Assembly: GCA_007570785.1 (NCBI GenBank)
Contig: ML664159.1
Coordinates: 5,179,987 to 5,243,986, forward strand
DNA: 64,000 nucleotides
Direction of reading: 5' to 3'
Origin: Antilocapra americana
Lineage: Eukaryota; Chordata; Mammalia; Artiodactyla; Antilocapridae
Position numbers and translations under genes: made by a program. Positions 34,016-46,690 of this stretch are shown here, piece by piece (positions within the stretch are counted from its first letter, which is position 1; each line of letters opens with the position of its first letter). The notes beneath the pieces are model-generated. The model made no database searches. It was not told the DNA's origin and was given only the letters and a program-made list of their open reading frames with translations.

Positions 34016-34245
34016 CTGGTGGCTCAGCAGTAAAAAAAAAAAAAAAAAAACATGCCTGCCAATGCAAGGAGATGCAGGAGACACAGGTTTGAACCTTGGG
34101 TCAGGAAGATCCCCTGGAGGAGAGCATGGCAACCCATTCCAGTATTCTTGCCTAGAGAACCCCATGACAGAGGAGTCTAGCAGGGTACAGTCCAAAGGGT
34201 CGCAAAGAGTCAGACTTGGCTGAAGTGACTGAACATGCTCTCATG
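34016..34245 (+). mobile_element. Bov-tA SINE with internal A19 run
   Basis: A Bov-tA in which the usual GTAAAGAATC after the head has become a run of 19 A at 34032-34050. Body and BovB-like tail are otherwise normal. Confidence 0.92.
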
Positions 34246-34445
34246 CATACATTGGTCACATCACATTTAATCTTCATACCTAGTTTTATTAAGTGTTATT
34301 TTCCTCATTTTTTTCAGATAAGAAAACCAGGATTCAGAGAGGTTACGTTAGCTAATGTTCTAAGTTAATAAAGAGGCTTGGTCTAATGGCAAGACCATGA
34401 ATGCTGCATTCTTTAGCCCACTCTAAGTTCTCTTCTCCTTCTCTT
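34246..34445 (-). mobile_element. MIR SINE fragment
   Basis: MIR-like order on the minus strand, with CAGATAAGAAAACCAGGATT and GAGAGGTTACGTTAGC. Its 5' part may lie left of the Bov-tA at 34016. Confidence 0.6.
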
Positions 34446-34919
34446 CACAACCATATTGTTAACGAAGTACTATAACAGATTGCTCACTTAAATTCCACTT
34501 CCACATGCTTTACTAGTGAGTTGTCTGTGTGGGTGGGAGTTGTCTACAATGTATGTGCACACTGAATATGCAAATGGTAGCTTCTTAACCAAATTTGAGC
34601 ATGCTTTACTAGTCAGCAGCACAGAAAGAAACCCCACTGACCACTTATTTTTTTTTTACCCACTTAGCTTGTGGTTTGATCCCCATCTGTAGCATCCTTT
34701 TCCAGAGGAAGGGTAATGCATATATGAACAGTAATAGTCAGTAGTATGCTGGTGAAATGTGTAGTAACCACTCTTTGAACAAAAGTCCTTGATTAGTAGC
34801 ATTTGCCAATTTCTGGGATGTAAAAAGTCCCATGATGAAGAATATTTAATAATGATCGTGCTTAATGACTTCCAAAATTTTTAAAAACTTAGTAATCACA
34901 GTTCCAACACCCCATTGAA
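34446..34919. other. Unique DNA, no gene seen
   Basis: No gene or named repeat. Confidence 0.5.
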
Positions 34920-35075
34920 CTGGCTAGCAGTTACTGAGCCCTCACTAAGTGGTATGCACCTCTCCAAGTGCTCAGAGGTACTGCCTCAGTTAATCCTCTA
35001 GAACTTTATAGCTATTCTGCACATGTGGAAACTGGAAGATTAAGTGAATTGCCCAAGAATGTGCCCTAGGTGAGG
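34920..35075 (-). mobile_element. MIR SINE, cut by a Bov-tA
   Basis: Minus-strand MIR with AGTTACTGAGCCCTCACTAA and GATTAAGTGAATTGCCCAAG. It stops where the Bov-tA at 35091 begins. Confidence 0.75.
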
Positions 35076-35090
35076 TGGGGTGTGCATGTG

Positions 35091-35290
35091 TGTGTGCTCA
35101 GTCATTTCAGTCGTGTCCAACTCTTTGTGACTCTATGAACTCTAGCCCACCAGGCTCCTCTGTCCATGGGATTCTCCAGGCAAAAATACTGGAGTGGGTT
35201 GCTGTGCCCTCTTCCAGGAGATCTTCCTGACTCAGGGATCAAACTTGCATTGCAGGTGTATTCTTTACCCACTGAGCCACCTGAGAAGCC
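35091..35290 (-). mobile_element. Bov-tA SINE
   Basis: Minus-strand copy with its head at 35270-35290. Part of the box B region is shortened (GATCAAACTTGCATTGC). Confidence 0.92.
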
Positions 35291-35373
35291 CAAGTTGGGA
35301 TGTACTGAACACCTAAAAATACTGTATTCCTTAATTAAAAATATGCAAATACCTACTAGTTTAGTTTTCTTTA

Positions 35374-35730
35374 TTTTTTAATAGGATGATTTCTATTTAC
35401 ATATTCCTTTTTGGCTGTGCTGGATCTTCAATGCTGCGCAGGCTTGTCTCTAGTTGAGGTGAGTGGGAGCTACTCCCTTGATGCAGTGCACAGGCTGCTC
35501 ATTGTGGTGGCTTCTCTTGCTGTGGAGCATAAGCTCTAGGGCATGTGCGCCCATAGTTGTGGTTCCTGGACTCTAGAGCCCAGGCTTAGTAGCTGTGGCA
35601 CATATGCTTAGTTGTTCCACAGGATGTGGGATCCTCCCAGACCAAGAATCGAACCCGTCTTCTGCATTGTTAGGCAGTAGCTTTACCTAAAGCCTAAAAC
35701 TTTACCACTGAGCTACCAGGGGGGAGCCCC
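35374..35730 (-). mobile_element. CHR-2-type SINE, long form
   Basis: Minus-strand tRNA SINE with the GTAGTTGTGGCACATGGGC-type body repeats and a head at the right end. Flanks TAGTTTTCTTTA (35362-35373) and TAGATTTCTTTA (35731-35742) differ at one base. Confidence 0.85.
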
Positions 35731-36039
35731 TAGATTTCTTTACTCCTAATAAGTTAGAAAGACTTGGTTTAAAATTTGTCATCATGTAACTTATGAAGAA
35801 AATGTATTTTTAATATAAATATGTAATTTTCTAGCTTAGTAAGATTAAGTACCAGGAAGGCTGGAGTCTCATCTTCTGGTGCTTTTGTACACCTAATATT
35901 TAGTTCAGTGCCCAGCATGTAGCAAAAACTCACAAGGAATGTAAGAATGGAATATAATAATTCTTGTCCCTTCATTAAAAGTTCTCTAAAACCTCTGTAA
36001 GGTATGTAAATGTATTTTAAAAATATTTTATGTCTATAT

Positions 36040-36300
36040 CACTTGACAAAATAATAGCACTTCTGGGAATTTAATTCTCAGAAATTAATTCAAAAGGAGA
36101 GAGAAAAAAAAAAGCATTCGACAAGAAAATGTTCATTGTAGCACTAGCTACCTAGCAGAGAAATAAGATACACATAAATATGTAGAACACTGAGAAGTTA
36201 AACTACAGTACATTTCTTCAAATGAATGTTGTGCAGTCAATAAAAAAAAGTAAGTTCATTTCACAAGATGGAAAAATAAAGCAGGAAACACTTGACCTGA
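36040..36300 (+). mobile_element. Ancient L1 fragment
   Basis: Diverged plus-strand L1 ORF2 3' sequence, recognised from TTCATTGTAGCACTAGC and the GTACATTTCTTCAAATGAAT segment. Confidence 0.5.
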
Positions 36301-36309
36301 TCACACAAC

Positions 36310-36530
36310 ACAGGGACCATGTTATAGAGTGGTTAAGAGTATAGACTTAAGATTTGGATCCACCAGAACTCAATTCCAGGATCTCTCACCTTGCTGTACA
36401 ACCTAGGGCAAGTTGTTTCACTTTCCTAAGTCTGAGTCTCCCCTGTGCAATGGGGACAGTGCTCCTAAGGTCATTGTGGGGATTAAATGAGCAAATGTGG
36501 GCAGTGCCCTGGCACCCTGCCCTACAACCT
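36310..36530 (+). mobile_element. MIR SINE
   Basis: Starts near the tRNA-like GAGTGGTTAAGAGTATAGAC and continues through CTAGGGCAAGTTGTTTCAC to GGGGATTAAATGAGC. It is one of the best preserved MIR copies here. A 98-codon frame over it is a by-product. Confidence 0.88.
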
Positions 36531-38487
36531 ATGCAGATAAGCAAGGACTGGCAGGGAATATGGACAAGGAAAAATAATCTATGCCTTTGGGTGGAGGAAT
36601 TGTGGATTAATTATTTTTACTTTCAAATTTTTATTACATTGTATACATAAGTAACAACTAATTAAAAATAGTCACTTTTAAAATATCCTGCAAATTAGGT
36701 TTATGTCTAATTTAGACAACCTTCCTTCCAAACAAATGACATCACTCAGTAAGTGTACCCTGACTCTTCTTAGCGACCTCATGAGGAGAGCCTATGCTTC
36801 TATGTTTCCTACTGCTTATGAACTGCTAGGATTCACCACCATTCACTAGTTCATCCAGTTGCCACCAAATATATGTGGAATAGATTCATTTGCATGCTAC
36901 CAGGATACACACAGAGTTGTGCTCATCTGATACTGGTGAAGATGTGGCCTGGTCCTTTGGATTCCTGACCACGTGTGGAAAGTATCTTGTAACCCTCTAG
37001 GTTATCAGATCACACACTCCTGTTTCTCTTCTTACTCCTTGTTCATCTTCCTCTTGTCAGACTGAACTTGGTAAAGATGAATTAAAGGTGCCTACATTAT
37101 CCCTTGACCTGCACACAATGTTTCCATACTGAAACCTTACTTCTCATAAGTCTTACTCAGGTGACTACCTTGCTGGATCCACGGTGGAATGTTTGGATCA
37201 CAGTTTTACTCAAAGTAAGATTTTTGGGAGCATGATTTACCTGAAGTCATTATGATAAAGTTCCATGTAGTAAGAATCAATAATAGTCATCTTGGTATAA
37301 ATCCTTTTCATTCTTTGGGGCCCCAAGACTCAGAGAAATTTTTAGAGAAAATAGCCTTCTGAGTCTTCAACTCAAGCAGAAATAAAATCCGGAGTTCAGG
37401 GTACGCTCAAGGCTGTCACCACCTGCTCGAATGTGAGAGCAGCAGTTTGGACAAGCCCAAGTCGACTTAGATTCCTTTTATTACTGGGGGCGTTTAATTA
37501 AATCAAGACAGTCTTTCTGCCTGACCAGGGCAACTACTGATGAGAATAAAATTGATGGGAGATGAACAGTTAACAGCAGGAAATACATGGGAACAAGAAA
37601 TAAAAGGGCCACAGTCAAACTGAAGAATATTGCTGTAGTATATTATATTTGACATTTACTGCTGTGTCTAATAATGCATTCCTCACTTCTCTCCAGCAGC
37701 CACGTGGCTTCATTATTTCAAATTTTGGAAGCTATTGTTTTTGAGAAATGACAAAAATCTCAGTTCTCCTTTCCTCATTAGAGTTCATATTTAATTGTGT
37801 TCCTCTCTTCATTATATTTGAATGTTGCCATTCAACCAGAGGAGTGCTGGCAAAAATCATGTAAATGGCTATGCCTGGCTTTTCCAAGGTATTTAAAATT
37901 CTATCGTTGTTTGCATAAGCCACAGACAGTGGGTTATTTTTCATGGACAGACAGTGCATTCTTCTCTTGGGGTTTTTATGGACAGACTGTATAAAATGAT
38001 AACATAATGAATGGGATACCAGCTCTACTCTATCAAGGGCTTCAATCAGCTATTTCAGACAGAAACTCAATGTGGTAGAGCACGTTTCAAATAGGTTTGC
38101 AGGTACAACTATAACACAGAAATTTCAGCATCTTTTGTGATTAATTCTCAAGAAAGGTTAATGATATCTTTCACAATAAATTAGAGCTAAGGTGAGGGAG
38201 ACTTAAGTCATGTAGGTTCAGGGGGTGACCTGAATAAAATCAGTAAGATTTGCATGGCAGAATTAAAATAGAGATGTGATCCATCTTTAGAATGGCAAGG
38301 GTTTGGAGTATTGTGGAAGGCATAACAAAGGTGAATCTTCTGCTTGCCTATGATCTCTTCTATGCCACGTGATAGTTTTTATGAGTTTATAATACCATAA
38401 TCACTAAACTCATTTCTACACTCTCTTTTCCTAAAAGGGACATTTCTTCATTGTAATTATTTTAAAATAAGCTATTTTGAGGTTAAT
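36531..38487. other. Unique DNA, no gene seen
   Basis: Almost 2 kb without a named repeat, making it one of the longest repeat-poor stretches of the window. No coding evidence; small frames near 37732-37994 lie on both strands. Confidence 0.5.
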
Positions 38488-38497
38488 TTATAATTAA

Positions 38498-39540
<1,043 letters not shown>

Positions 39541-39553
39541 TTATAATTAACCC

Positions 39554-40146
39554 TAACTTAATTATTGTCATTAGACCCTTTACTTTGTTGTTTCTTTTGT
39601 AAACCTGTTGTGGAAATGGTCTACACTAAAGTGATTTCTTAAAACTGTCTCTAAGGAGTGTGAAAGAATGCCTATTTGCATTTAATGATCCGGAAAATCA
39701 AGAATTACCCCCAGTTTGACAATAAAGAATATTTTTTATCAGTTTAAAATTCTCTTTAATGGAAAAAAATTCACATGGAATTAATTTTATGCACAGCTTT
39801 TTAATACAAGTTTAAATTCCTAGCTACCCAGGTGTGACACGTGGTCAGCTCTCTTTTCTAGTTGTGTTTCGTTTGGAACCCTAAGCTTGTACATAGATTC
39901 TCTTTATCTAAAACTATTATGGGCACACTTTTTTAATAATGATTCCTGTTTAATAACAAGACTCATTACTCAATAAATAATAATAATGTCATGTAACATA
40001 TATGAAAATAGTTTTTAAATTATTGAAAGAATTTCAGCATAATAGTCTACAGGCTTTCCATTTAATCTTTTTCTAATCAATGTGATTGATAAACTTATGA
40101 AGAAATTATATTGTATAATGCACTGGAGAGAAGGTACCATATTTCT
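39554..40146. other. AT-rich DNA, no gene seen
   Basis: No gene or named repeat. Confidence 0.55.
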
Positions 40147-40349
40147 GTGTGCCTACTCAGTTGTGTCTGACTCTTTGCAACTCCATGGACTGTAATCCAT
40201 CAGGCTCCTCCCTCCATGGGATTTCCCTGGCAAGTGGGTTGCCATTTCCTCTTCCAGGGGATCCTCTCAATCCAGGGGTTGAACCCATGTCTCCTGGGTC
40301 TCCTGCATTGCAGGCAAATTCTTTACCACTAAGCCACCAGAGAAACCCA
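40147..40349 (-). mobile_element. Bov-tA SINE
   Basis: Minus-strand copy; the head is at 40330-40349. A short duplication of TCTCCTGGG occurs within it near 40290-40305. Confidence 0.92.
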
Positions 40350-40614
40350 CTTGATTTTTAGCTACCTAAGCAAAAAATAGAGGAAAAACTTCTGTTTCCT
40401 CTGCTCTTAAGAAGAGAGTAAGGTGGCTTATCATTAGGATAACCATATAATTTATCATCCAAAATTTTGAGGTTAATATTAATCATCATACTAGAAAACA
40501 GGTATGAGCTAGCACTCTCAGAAAAGCTGGAACATGTACTTTCCCCACTTACCAAAAAGCTGAAAAAACAGTGAAACCATAGCTTAAGCAATGTATACTT
40601 AAAAAAAATATTCA
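40350..40614. other. Unique DNA
   Basis: Nothing recognised. Confidence 0.5.
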
Positions 40615-40806
40615 CAACTTAAAAGTTGAGAGTTATGTTTTATTTGGTTGGAATTTTTAAGACTTTAAGCCCAGGAGACAGCATCTCTAGTAACCCTTAG
40701 AGAACTGCTCCAAGGAGGTGAGGAGAGGAACCAGGTTATATGCAACTTTGCAGCAAAGGGCAGGCAGTCTAAATATCAAAAGATTATTGTAAATTAAAGA
40801 AACCAG

Positions 40807-41076
40807 GGTGAGATAAATGGAATAGAGTAGCATGGAAGCATATACACTACCATATGTAAAACAGATAGCCAGTGGAAATTTGCCACATGACTCAGGGAAC
40901 TCAAGCTGGGGTTCTGTAACAACTTAGAGGGGTGGGAAAGGGTGGGAGGTGGGAGGGGGGTTCAAAGGGAAGGGACATTTGTACACCTGTGGTTAATTCA
41001 TGTTGATGTCTGGCAGAAATCAAACCAATGTCATAAAGTAATTATCCTTTAATTAAAAATAAACAAAATTTAAAAA
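40807..41076 (+). mobile_element. Ruminant L1 3' UTR insertion
   Basis: A 270-bp L1 3' end, with the G-rich GGGTGGGAGGTGGGAGG segment and an AATTAAAAATAAAC tail. An exact 11-bp duplication, AAAGAAACCAG, flanks it at 40796-40806 and 41077-41087. Confidence 0.9.
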
Positions 41077-41207
41077 AAAGAAACCAGTTATGGAATCCCT
41101 AGTTATGGAATTTTTACTAAGTATGGGACGATGCAAGAGTCTGGGCTTACTGAAATCATTCTTTTGATATGCACCTTAGCTATCTGGGCCAGTATATTGT
41201 ATTTTCA

Positions 41208-41562
41208 CTGTGGTTTTGGAAAAGACTGTTGAGAGTCCCTTGGACTACATGATCAAACCAGTCAATCCTAAAGGAAATCAACCCTGAATACACATTGGAA
41301 GGACTGATGCTGAAGCTGAGGCTCTGACACTTTGGCCACCTGATGTGAAGCACCAGCTCATTAGAAAAGACCTGGATGTTAGGAAAGATTGAAGGCAGGA
41401 GGAGAAGGGGACGACAGAGGATGAGATGGTGGGAGAGCATCACTGGCTCAATGGGCATGAGTTTGAGCAAGCTCTAGGAGATGGTGAAGGACAGGGAAGC
41501 CTGGCGTGCTGCAGTCCAGGGGTCGCAAAGAGTTGGACACCCGAGTGACTGAACACCATCAC
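41208..41562 (+). mobile_element. BovB 3'-end copy
   Basis: The last ~350 bases of BovB on the plus strand, from the GTTGGAGAAGACT-like segment to the tail, here CACCATCACCACAGG instead of a clean repeat. Confidence 0.88.
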
Positions 41563-41710
41563 CACAGGAAGTGGCTTCAGCCTGATGCCTGCTGCACAGC
41601 AGGTGTTCTTTTCCTTCCTGAGTTTCCTAGGGCTCGCAGACTCTTGTTGGGGGGTTACAATCACTGATAACTGTGACATCCTTGTTTACTGATATGCAGG
41701 AAATATTCCA

Positions 41711-42639
41711 TTTCTCAGCAACATAAGACAAAAAGAGGAGAAATAAGAAAGAGGTAGTAAAAAAATTTTCTGGAATACCTGCTTGACTTTGATTTATCTA
41801 GACACAACTATCTCATTTAGTTCCTGCCTGGAGCTCAAACTCAAACTCTAAAATCTCTATCAGCTTCAGATACAGCTCCTTGCGATCTGCTGACTTATGA
41901 ATTAGAAAGACAGTATATCAACTCCCCACTCACCCTTCCATATGTTCAGTAAACCATGATGGAACAGGGATAAACACTATAGTTGACATTTTCTGTAGGG
42001 AAAACAGATAATCAATAGTCAGCTAGAAAGCATTTTTCTTACTTTTGCTTTTGCAGAACCTTGCATTATTCTTTAGCTTCAATCACAAATGCCATTGCCT
42101 TTCATTTTTGCTGTTATTCCTCTTGAGAAATCACCAGAGTATTTGATCATACTAAACACATTAAATCTTTTCGCTCTTTTGTAACTCAGATTAGCAACTT
42201 TGGCAGCTACTTAGTAAAACTCTCGGTAGTCCTCATTATTTAAAGCGTATAATGGAGTTAACAAGAAAAAGAGCTTCTTTATCAGTGGTTATAAGGATTA
42301 TGGAAGAAGATTTATGAGCTCTAAAAGAGTTGAGAAAATTACTTCTGGTCCAAGATACATAGGAAAGGAGGAAATGGTGTAAGAGCAAAGTAATTTAGTC
42401 TCCCGATACCAAATTCTTGTCAACTGGCTTATGTCTTTCTATATCACCCTAAGCTGTGGTGCTTTCTACTTATTTGTTTTGATATTTAGTACCTAGGAAC
42501 CATAATGATTTCACTTGATTTTGTTGGCACAACACCACTGCTGTAGCAACCTGAGAAAATGTGTGACAGTCTGATAATATTTATTGAAAAATTTAAACCC
42601 TGAAATAGAGTAGAATAGCAAATAAGCGGTTTTATTTCT
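41711..42639. other. Unique DNA
   Basis: No gene or named repeat. Confidence 0.5.
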
Positions 42640-43330
42640 TAATTTTTAATCTCAAAATTATTTTAGACATAGAGAAGAGTTGCATCTATAGTGTAGAAAG
42701 TTCCTGTATATCCTTTAACCAGTGTCTCCTAATGTTAACTTCTCCTATAACCGAAGGACAATTTTCAAAAGTGAAAAACTAATTTGGTATAGTACAATGA
42801 ATCAAATAAACAGGCTTTATTTGGCTTTCATCATTTTTTCCACTCATGTCCTTTTCTACACCAGGATCTGAGCCAGGAGCCCATGTTGCATTTTGTTGTC
42901 ATCTCTCCTTCGTCTCCTCCAATCTATGCCCGTTACTCATTATTTCCTTGTCTTCTAGCACCTTAACTCTTTTGAAGAATATTTTCCTGCCTCAAAATTT
43001 TGGTTTGTGTGAGTTTTTCTTGGGGTTAGATTAAGGTTGTGGAATTTGAGGAGGAATATCACAGAGGTAAAGTTCCTGCCTCGTATTATATAGAGAGCCC
43101 ATCACGTTCACCTGACTAATTTCTGGTGACGTTGTGTTTGATCCCATGGCTAAGTGGTACCTGTCGAGTTTTTTCATTGCAAAGATACTTTCTGTTTGTT
43201 ATGAGTAAACATTGTGGGGGAGACACTTTATGTTAGTATTTGTATCTCATCTCTCATTGTGGACTCATGCTTTCCTCTAGATTCTGGGTAGCTATTGCCC
43301 TGTGATCTCAGCCCTCTGATGATTAAGAGA
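42640..43330 (-). mobile_element. Ancient L1 3' end
   Basis: Minus-strand old L1M-type 3' UTR, recognised from AACCAGTGTCTCCTAATGTT, CACTCATGTCCTTTTCTACA and TTGTTGTCATCTCTCCTT. Moderately diverged. Confidence 0.65.
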
Positions 43331-43479
43331 AAATTTATGAACTTGCTGTTTGTTCAGCACTTTTGTTATAAATTTGAGTACTTTGCTGTTTTCACCTCTC
43401 AACAGAAACCAGAAATCTAATAGTTGAGATTTAAATAAGTGCTCTTAATGTTAACTTTCACTGTTAGTTATCATGGTGA

Positions 43480-43960
43480 TTGATGCTTCAACATTTATTC
43501 TATTCCAGATCCATGTTAGTCAGATTGTCTTCTCATTTCTCCTGGCTGTGATTGGTTGGTTTTGGAATAGGCTGTGGTTCACTTTTGTCCAATGAAATAC
43601 GAGGGAAAGAGTGCTGTAGTCCTCCTGAGGAAAAGTTCTTTCTCTTAATAGAAGGAATAGTTCACTTACTTCTGGGTGTAGCTATTTCTGGATATATTGC
43701 CTGAAACTATGACCATCATCTTGTATCCAGTATGAAAATGGAGCCAATACACAGAGAACAATAGAACAAAAAGTAGAAAGGACCTGGATCTTTGTTGGCA
43801 TTTATCCATTGCTGTTCCAACCAACCATGGAATTAAGCCTATTTGTGTTTTCTACTTATGTATTATTTGGTTTATTGTTTAAGCTCAATTTGAACCTTGG
43901 TACTTCAATTACTTGGACCCAGTGACTTGTAACTGTTATCACCACTATAAGTGAAGTATG
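43480..43960 (+). mobile_element. MLT1-like MaLR LTR remnant
   Basis: The end of this stretch resembles the MLT1 LTR 3' end (TTTATTGTTTAAGCTCAATT then a CAGTGACTTGTAACTG segment). Old, diverged, no internal coding part. Confidence 0.5.
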
Positions 43961-43969
43961 ATTTTTGTG

Positions 43970-44345
43970 CAAAAATGCTACAGTCTATTTATCTATTCTA
44001 CTACTCATGAGTATTCAGGTAGATCCCAGTTTTTAGCTTTTAGGAACCATGCTGCTATGAATATTCTAGTACACGTCTTGTACTGAATAGGTCTACATTT
44101 CTTTTGTGTGTATGCCTAAGAATTAAATTGCTCAGTTAGAAACTGTGTGAATGTTCAGCTTTAGTAAAAACTACTAAACATTTTTCTAAAAGGGTTACAT
44201 CACTTTATCCTCTCAATAGAAACGTATGAGAACTACAGTTGCTCCACGTCCTTCTCAATGCTTGGTATTATCAGTCTTTTCACTTAAGCATTCTGATGCA
44301 TGTTTATGTGTATTGCTATCATATTCTGATTAATGATATATATAT
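43970..44345 (-). mobile_element. Ancient L1 ORF2 3' fragment
   Basis: Minus-strand L1, with ACCATGCTGCTATGAATATT and GAATTAAATTGCTCAGTTAG, degraded versions of a widely conserved L1 segment. Confidence 0.65.
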
Positions 44346-44688
44346 TAATATCTATGTTAATTTCCATATTATATCAATTTCTATATATTTTATAATTTTA
44401 GGATCATAGCCTGAGCGTAAATTGTTGGGAGACCATGGAAAGACAGTTAATAGTCATACAAACTAAAGGTTTTTACATTGTACTTGAAAGCAAGGTAATG
44501 AAGAAATGTTAAACTTAAGTATATGTTGTCCAAAGAATAAGCTCTCATCCATTTCTAAGAGTAGAGTTGTTTGTAAAGTAGAATAACAAGATAAAACAAA
44601 AGGCAGAAATTTCTTCAACTTATAATATGAAAAATGAAAATGAAACATATTCACCAATGGCAGAGATATGAAAACGCACAACAGAAAC
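44346..44688. other. AT-rich DNA
   Basis: Nothing recognised. Confidence 0.5.
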
Positions 44689-44697
44689 AAGGGTCTT

Positions 44698-45002
44698 GGT
44701 ACTTCCGTGGTGGTCCAATGGTAAAGAATCCACTTGCCAGGGGATACAGGTTTGATCCCTAGTCCAGGAAGATCCCACATGCCACTGGGCAACTGGGCCC
44801 ATACCCCACAACTACTGAGGCCACGTACCATAGAGCCTGTGCTCCCCAAGAGAAACCACCGCAATGGGAAGCCCTCACATTGCAATCAAGAGTAGCTCCC
44901 CCCACCCCAACTGCCCCCCCCCAACGCCTTACTCACTACAGCTAGAGAAAGCCTGCACACAGCAACAAAGACCCAGTGCATCCAAATAAATAAATAAGAA
45001 AG
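44698..45002 (+). mobile_element. CHR-2-type SINE
   Basis: Head ACTTCCGTGGTGGTCCAATG, box B-like GGTTTGATCCC, CHR body and an AATAAATAAATAAG tail. An exact 9-bp duplication, AAGGGTCTT, flanks it (44689-44697, 45003-45011). C runs lie at about 44898-44931. A 140-codon minus frame over it is a by-product. Confidence 0.9.
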
Positions 45003-45011
45003 AAGGGTCTT

Positions 45012-45289
45012 ATCAAATGATTTCTTCTTTTGGGCCTCATCGATAAAGTGAAAAAGAGTTAGATGACTATTATATTCTTTTAACACAAATATTGATTGTC
45101 ATCCACACACAATCTTGAGACTATGAGATCAGGAGAGCACTGTGAGGTTCAATCATTTCCCATGATCATTGGAAAACAGATGTCCCATTGAAGGCTCTTT
45201 TTGGTTCACATCTAAACGTGGGCAGGTATGATATGGACACTTATCTAGAGAAAAAGCTTCATTTTTTTTCTTCATGTTGAAACTCATAC
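45012..45289. other. Unique DNA
   Basis: Nothing recognised. Confidence 0.45.
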
Positions 45290-45603
45290 TTGTGAGCAGT
45301 AGTGTTAACCTAAAATAAATAGATTCCCAGATATTTATCCAGCAAAGATGGAGTGCTTTATTCAGAATCAGCAGAGAATTGCAATTCAGGATCTGCAACC
45401 ATGGCAAGCCACATGTAAGTTCTTCCATGGCAAGGGAGGAACAGCTCTATAAAGGGGAAAAGGAAGTTGGCAAGGATATAGTTAACAGAGTCCATGGCAT
45501 TTCATTGGCTGAGTCCTTGACAGGAAGGAAGATTCTTTCTTCTTTCTTTTCAGCTCTGTTATAGTCATAGGCCATCTGATGCTTTGTTATAGTCAAAGAC
45601 CAC

Positions 45604-45843
45604 CAATACTTTGGCCACCTGATGCAAAGAGCTGACTCTTTAGGAAAAGCTCTGATACTGGGAAAGATTGAAGGCAGGAGGAGAAGGGGCCGACAGAGGA
45701 CAAGATGGTTGCATGACATCACTGACTCGGTGGACATGAGTTTGAGCAAGCTCCGGGAAATGGTGAAGGACAAAGAAGCTTGGTATGCTACAGTCCATGG
45801 GGTCACCAAGTTGGACATGGCTGAGAGACTGAACAACAACAAC
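45604..45843 (+). mobile_element. BovB 3'-end copy
   Basis: The last 240 bases of BovB with a clean (AAC)n tail. Flanks ATAGTCAAAG (45589-45598) and ATAGTCATAG (45844-45853) differ at one base. Confidence 0.9.
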
Positions 45844-45866
45844 ATAGTCATAGGGCTAAAGAAACC

Positions 45867-45979
45867 CTGAGGGCATGGCAGCTCATTCTCTTGCCTGGAG
45901 AATCCCATGTACAGAGGACCTGGCAGGCTATGGGGTCACACAGAGTCAGACATGACCGAAGCAACTTTGCACACAGGCA
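45867..45979 (+). mobile_element. Bov-tA 3' half
   Basis: Plus-strand Bov-tA from GGCAGCTCATTCTCTTGCC to the tail; the tRNA head is missing. Confidence 0.85.
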
Positions 45980-46470
45980 TTGCAGAGACATTACTTTGCC
46001 AACAAAGGTCGGTCTAGTCAAGGCTATGGTTTTTCCAGTAGTCATGTATGGATGTGAGAGTTGGACTATAAAGAAAGCTGAGTGCCTAAGAATTGATGCT
46101 TTTGAACTGTGGTGTTGGAGAAGACTCTTGAGAGTCCCTTGGACCACAAGGAGATCCAACCAGTCCATCCTAAGGGAAATCAGTCCTGAATATTCATTGG
46201 ATGGACTGATACTGAAGCTGAAATTCCAATACTTTGGCCACTTGATGCGAAGAGCTGACTCATTTGAAAAGACCCTGATCCTGGGAAAGAATGAAGGCAG
46301 GAGGCAAAGGGGACAATAGAGGATGAAATGGTTGGATGGCCTCACTGACTCAATGGACATGAGTTTGAGCAAGCTCTGGGAGTTGGTGATGAACAGGGAG
46401 GCCTGGCGTGCTGTAGTCCATGGGGTTGCAGAGAGTCAGACACGACTGAGCCACTGAACTGAACTGAGCT
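45980..46470 (+). mobile_element. BovB C-terminal and 3'-end copy
   Basis: Starts at the GCAGAGACATTACTTTGCC segment and runs to a (CTGAA)n tail. A 142-codon frame (45891-46319) reads through the Bov-tA piece into the BovB C-terminal domain (with a MYGCESWTIKKAE segment), a chance fusion. Confidence 0.9.
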
Positions 46471-46690
46471 GATTGCATTTAGGGCATGAAAGCTCCCCTT
46501 TCTGGCCTCCTGATTCTATTTAGTTAAAGTTTCTGTTCATTAATTTTTTTTTTCAACAGTGGTCAGTGTTTCATAAGTTCAAGCATGAAAACCCCTAGAT
46601 ATTGTTTTTTGAAGAGACAGCTTACCATAAAACAAACAAATAGCTATTTCAGTCTTAAAATCCCCTGACAAAAATATACCTATAACTTGA

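Larger units (their letters stand above)
40615..41710 (-). mobile_element. Probable solo LTR, minus strand, interrupted twice
   Basis: After removing the L1 at 40807 and the BovB at 41208, about 470 bases remain that resemble a dispersed ruminant LTR. On the minus strand a poly(A) signal AATAAA near 40640 precedes the presumed 3' end. No internal viral coding region is present. Boundaries and family are uncertain. Confidence 0.45.
45290..46690 (-). mobile_element. Probable LTR, minus strand, heavily interrupted
   Basis: Sequence left of 45604 and right of 46470 resembles one dispersed LTR. On the minus strand, GAATAAAGCACTCC near 45347-45360 looks like a poly(A) signal region. Two BovB copies and a Bov-tA piece lie in the middle. 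No retroviral coding region is present. Family uncertain. Confidence 0.4.

Noticed and set aside
44463..44885. 140-codon minus-strand frame
   Set aside because: It reads through a CHR-2-type SINE and AT-rich flank.
40615..46690. A complete endogenous retrovirus between the two LTR-like sequences
   Set aside because: The 4 kb between them contains L1, MaLR and SINE DNA and no gag, pol or env-like sequence; the two LTR-like units do not resemble each other clearly.
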